A stretch of DNA of 64,000 bases from NCBI RefSeq assembly GCF_047663525.1, contig NC_092606.1, positions 813,501 through 877,500 on the forward strand. Direction: 5' to 3'. The translations under genes were made by a program, and so were the position numbers. The stretch comes from Anas platyrhynchos (taxonomy: Eukaryota; Chordata; Aves; Anseriformes; Anatidae). The notes beneath the pieces are model-generated. The model did no database searches. It had not been told where the DNA came from and saw nothing but the letters and a program-made list of their open reading frames with translations. Below are positions 61,073 to 64,000 of the stretch, piece by piece; positions within the stretch are counted from its first letter, which is position 1; the number at the start of each line of letters is the position of its first letter.

Positions 61073-61291
61073 CTAGTGGCCCAGCTGACGGTCATCATAG
61101 GTGCTGTATCTCTTCACATGGATTCGGCGCACTCGGTCACGAAGTTCAAAGCCATCATCGTCCTCACTATGAGAGGCCTGGCTTCGGCTCCTGCTTGTTG
61201 CTTCCAGCAGAGAGTTGTCAGGAACCCGTGGTGTTTCATACAGTAAGACATTTAGAGTTTCTTCATAAATTCGTGCCTCGGGGAATTCAAC
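61073..61291 (-). CDS. TNFAIP1: TNFAIP1 last coding exon
   Basis: It encodes 72 residues and TAG (61075-61073): [17 protein letters not shown], an acidic Ser-rich stretch ([14 protein letters not shown]) and a basic end, [15 protein letters not shown]. Confidence 0.93.
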   Translation of the reverse strand, partial: VEFPEARIYEETLNVLLYETPRVPDNSLLEATSRSRSQASHSEDDDGFELRDRVRRIHVKRYSTYDDRQLGH

Positions 61292-61666
61292 CTGCAAAAA
61301 ACAACAGATGTCCTTCTCCTGATCTATACATGGTAATGTGACGGGAACACATGCCCATAAGTAAGAAGATACACACACACAGTAAAAAAAAAAAAGGCAC
61401 GTACTATGAAAAGAGTAAAATAATTGTAAATGGGAAAGATGAGCAAAGCAGTCGTATCCCAAACCAATACCTTGGTTTGCTTCTTCTCTGTGGCATACAC
61501 TATAGAGGTACAACAGACTTCAGCAAGTTTCCGACCCTGTCCATAGAAAGACCAGCAGCAGATTTCATCCCCTATGACATCCTTAATGAAAAGAACTCTG
61601 CCGTTGAATCGGAGAGAGAGCTTGTCAAACAGTTCTATGTTCTTCAGCAAGTTGTCATCTGAATTA
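61073..61666 (-). CDS. TNFAIP1: TNFAIP1 (BACURD2), C-terminal two coding exons (partial)
   Basis: Exons 61666-61471 and 61291-61073 give the last 137 residues of a BTB/KCTD-type CUL3 ubiquitin ligase adaptor. Known of the family: BACURD proteins present RhoA for degradation and so affect the actin cytoskeleton. The exons read [66 protein letters not shown] and end [14 protein letters not shown]. The [13 protein letters not shown] tail fits TNFAIP1 and not its paralogue KCTD10, whose C-terminus differs. Acceptors are tttcag|TAATTC and ttgcag|GTTGAA; the donor is CCAAG|gtattg. The BTB-domain exons lie to the right of the window; I looked to 64000 and found none. Human, from memory, ends a few residues later (about 316 in total). 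Confidence 0.93.
61471..61666 (-). CDS. TNFAIP1: TNFAIP1 penultimate coding exon
   Basis: It encodes 65 full codons after one split base, from [15 protein letters not shown] to [11 protein letters not shown], the globular part after the BTB domain. A (CA) repeat lies in the 179 nt intron that follows. Confidence 0.93.
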
Positions 61667-64000
61667 CTGAAACCAAAAAAAAAAAAGGAATAAAGTTTTT
61701 GTATTTTTTCAACTGGCTATCTACGATATTTATATACCTATCCCACCAGAGCTTTAAGCATTGATCTGACTGCAGAATACAAGCAGTGACTCACTGCCAT
61801 ATGCTGCCAAGAAAAGAGAGGGTAATAGCCATCTTCAGATACAAATAAGATGCTCCTGATCCCCAAGAGCAAGCACATCAGCCTGTAGAGGTTAAGCTAC
61901 ATAATCAATAACAACAGCAGTTTTCCTAATCATTACATCAACTTTCTCTTGATTTAAAACTGAAGGTGATTAGATCAAATGCTAACTGCAGTTCTGTTTA
62001 GCTTAGCAACAGCAAAAGTCTAAAGAGTCAATGTGGTCAAAGGCCAGCCAAAAAGGATGGTGTTCTGCATGTAAGACAAGTGATACCTTATACAAATTTA
62101 TAGGGTGAATAAACTATTTAGGAAATGAAGTTTTGTTGACAATCAGCAAAATTTAGGATCTTATGTACTTTTCAAAGCAAGATCTAGATGTTCTGAAGAC
62201 AATAAAATACAGTGTTGTAGCTTTAAAAATAAAGTAAAGCTACCAGAATGCTACCTGTAAAATTTAAACTATTACTCAAATAATAACATCATGACCAACG
62301 TCCAAAAAATTAAAAGCATTACTCCTCTGATAATAGCTTGAATCCAGCTCTACCAGAAGTTTGTACTCTGTGCCCCTTTCTGTCTCATTTTATAGGTGAC
62401 TGGGAATTACATGCAGTTATGTGGAAGCTATTGAACATATTGTCTAGACAACAAAGCTAACTTTACTACCTTTAACGGTAAAATTCCTTACTCATTGGAC
62501 CCAGAAGCTCAAGGTTTGCACCTTGCTGCCAAGGACTTACCCAGAGGAATGAAATCATACTGTTTCGTGCAGTATCTTAACTTTTGCAAGCAGTCCTGGA
62601 AGTCTAGGAGATGCTTGTGAAACCAGACACTGTTAATATGAACAGCCAACTGGGCTCTCCATAAAATACTTAGTCCAAGATGTACTTCTGTTCAGATCTA
62701 ACTCAAAAAAGCACGATGTACAACCCGACACAGTCTTCAGCTCTCAAGAATCACTTGATAAAGCAATCTGGGATTCCACCGCCAACAAATCCCAGGTTTT
62801 ATCAAGTGCAGTACTTTATCAAGTGTGAAAAAAAACCTTAGAAGTCTTCATCCATTTATGTTATTAGACTACACTGACAAAGTAACTAAGAAAACTCATA
62901 ATGATAAACAGGAAGAACAGAAGGAGAAAACTTTTGCTTGCTAGCCGCCAGCGTAGAATTTTAAATAACAATTCCTCATTTAAACACCATCAAGGCATGA
63001 AGATTCATGTGGAAGGAATAATTAGAACCCTACAGCTAGTTGAGAAACCAACACCTCCTGGTATCGGTTCTGTTGCTCTCATTGCTAGCATGTTTACATT
63101 TCCAGACCCACGGTGACTAATATGCTATTCTGCACTTGCTTAGCATCACTGCCATAAACTAAAGGGTAACACCGTGAGGAACGCAGGATGACTGGCAGAT
63201 ACAGAATGCAGTTAGCTGAAAAACAGGCTGCTCTTCAGCACTCCCTCAGGTAGCATTTCCCGACTACCTGAAATTTCATGATCAGAATCCATCTCTCTGA
63301 CAGACAGACAATCAGTTTGTCCAGAGAAAAAAAGCTTCCAAGACTGCATGTTAGATTGAAAAGGCTGAAATTGAGGATTCTGCATAGCATAAAGAATTAC
63401 TCACATCACTTCAATGACTGGTTTGGGAAAATCCAGATCCATTCCAATAGCATCATAACAAAGGGATCATGATAGTTAAACCATAAAACTAAATAAATAA
63501 TGCTACTTAATACAGGAGGAAAGCCAGTAAATTCTTGCACTGTCCCCATCTGGGTTGTTCCTGAACAGAACAGATGCTTTACTCTGTAGCCAAATAACTA
63601 ATTCATCTAGAGGCACTGGAGGAGATGGAACATCAAGAATTTCTGTAGTTCAGGGTAAAAGAGTGCTGGCATAGGTACATGCAGACTCAAAAGGAAAGCT
63701 AAACTGAAGAGTGAGGGATCACAGCTGCATTAGCTGTGCACTGCAGAGGTAACACCCTGGTAACAGCTTGCACTGCATTACCTAAGTTACACCTAGTTTC
63801 AGCCAACATTAATAGTCTCATCATTCTCATCTCTTATCCCTCCTCTCTGCTCGTTTTCATGCACAGACCTCCAGCACAACTGATCTTCATGCTACAGTTC
63901 AGATACAGTTTGTCATCTCCCCCAGCCCCATTTTAGATAAATTTCAACCAAAAATAATTGCACTCAAATTCACAGAACAGCATGGTTGTGAGCTAAGTAA
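61667..64000 (-). other. TNFAIP1: TNFAIP1 intron (5' part of gene not in window)
   Basis: This is sequence upstream of the penultimate exon. I searched the minus strand for the preceding exon (LLYNRSNNKYSYTS type) and the BTB exons and found neither, so the stretch looks wholly intronic. No repeats of known family were seen. Confidence 0.6.

Noticed and set aside
1-64000. tRNA, rRNA, CRISPR, retroviral or prokaryotic elements
   Set aside because: None seen on either strand by eye; a covariance-model and repeat-library search would be the decisive test.

Overview
The window is vertebrate nuclear DNA and most likely comes from a bird. The evidence is compact split genes with GT-AG introns, CpG-poor introns, one sharp CpG island, and several truncated CR1 (chicken repeat 1) LINE fragments. 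One fragment carries the typical CR1 3' end, which closes in a tgatactatgattct-like tail. Nothing prokaryotic or viral is visible: no operons, CRISPR arrays or tRNA/rRNA genes.

The central gene is SGSM2 (RUTBC1), a RUN- and TBC-domain RabGAP on the minus strand. I rebuilt its whole coding region from translated exons and splice sites: 24 coding exons from the ATG at 55277 down to the TGA at 10901-10903. They join in frame to 1050 codons plus stop, or 1013 codons without one cassette exon. The promoter lies in a CpG island at about 54.95-55.53 kb with a CRE, a YY1-type element and an ETS-type site. Introns 1 and 2 (5.6 and 13.3 kb) make up about a third of the window. The 3'UTR probably runs from 10900 to about 8075.

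Right of the SGSM2 promoter, about 56.1-64 kb, lies the 3' part of TNFAIP1 (BACURD2), a BTB/KCTD-type CUL3 adaptor, also on the minus strand. Its last two coding exons are at 61471-61666 and 61073-61291. The 5' exons lie beyond the window. Its 3'UTR runs an unknown distance toward SGSM2.

Left of SGSM2, about 1-3500 looks like the 3'UTR of a plus-strand gene ending at tandem AATAAA signals (3460 and 3477). By human gene order it could be MNT, which is convergent with SGSM2 there, but no coding sequence is visible to prove it. Bases 3510-8070 are intergenic.

The points of most interest concern splicing of SGSM2: an in-frame cassette exon with a poor donor, a UG repeat in place of the polypyrimidine tract at exon 7, a CR1 fragment almost touching the exon 6 donor, and a tandem NAGNAG acceptor. 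The SGSM2/TNFAIP1 neighbourhood also differs from the human order. I did not find a new biological system.
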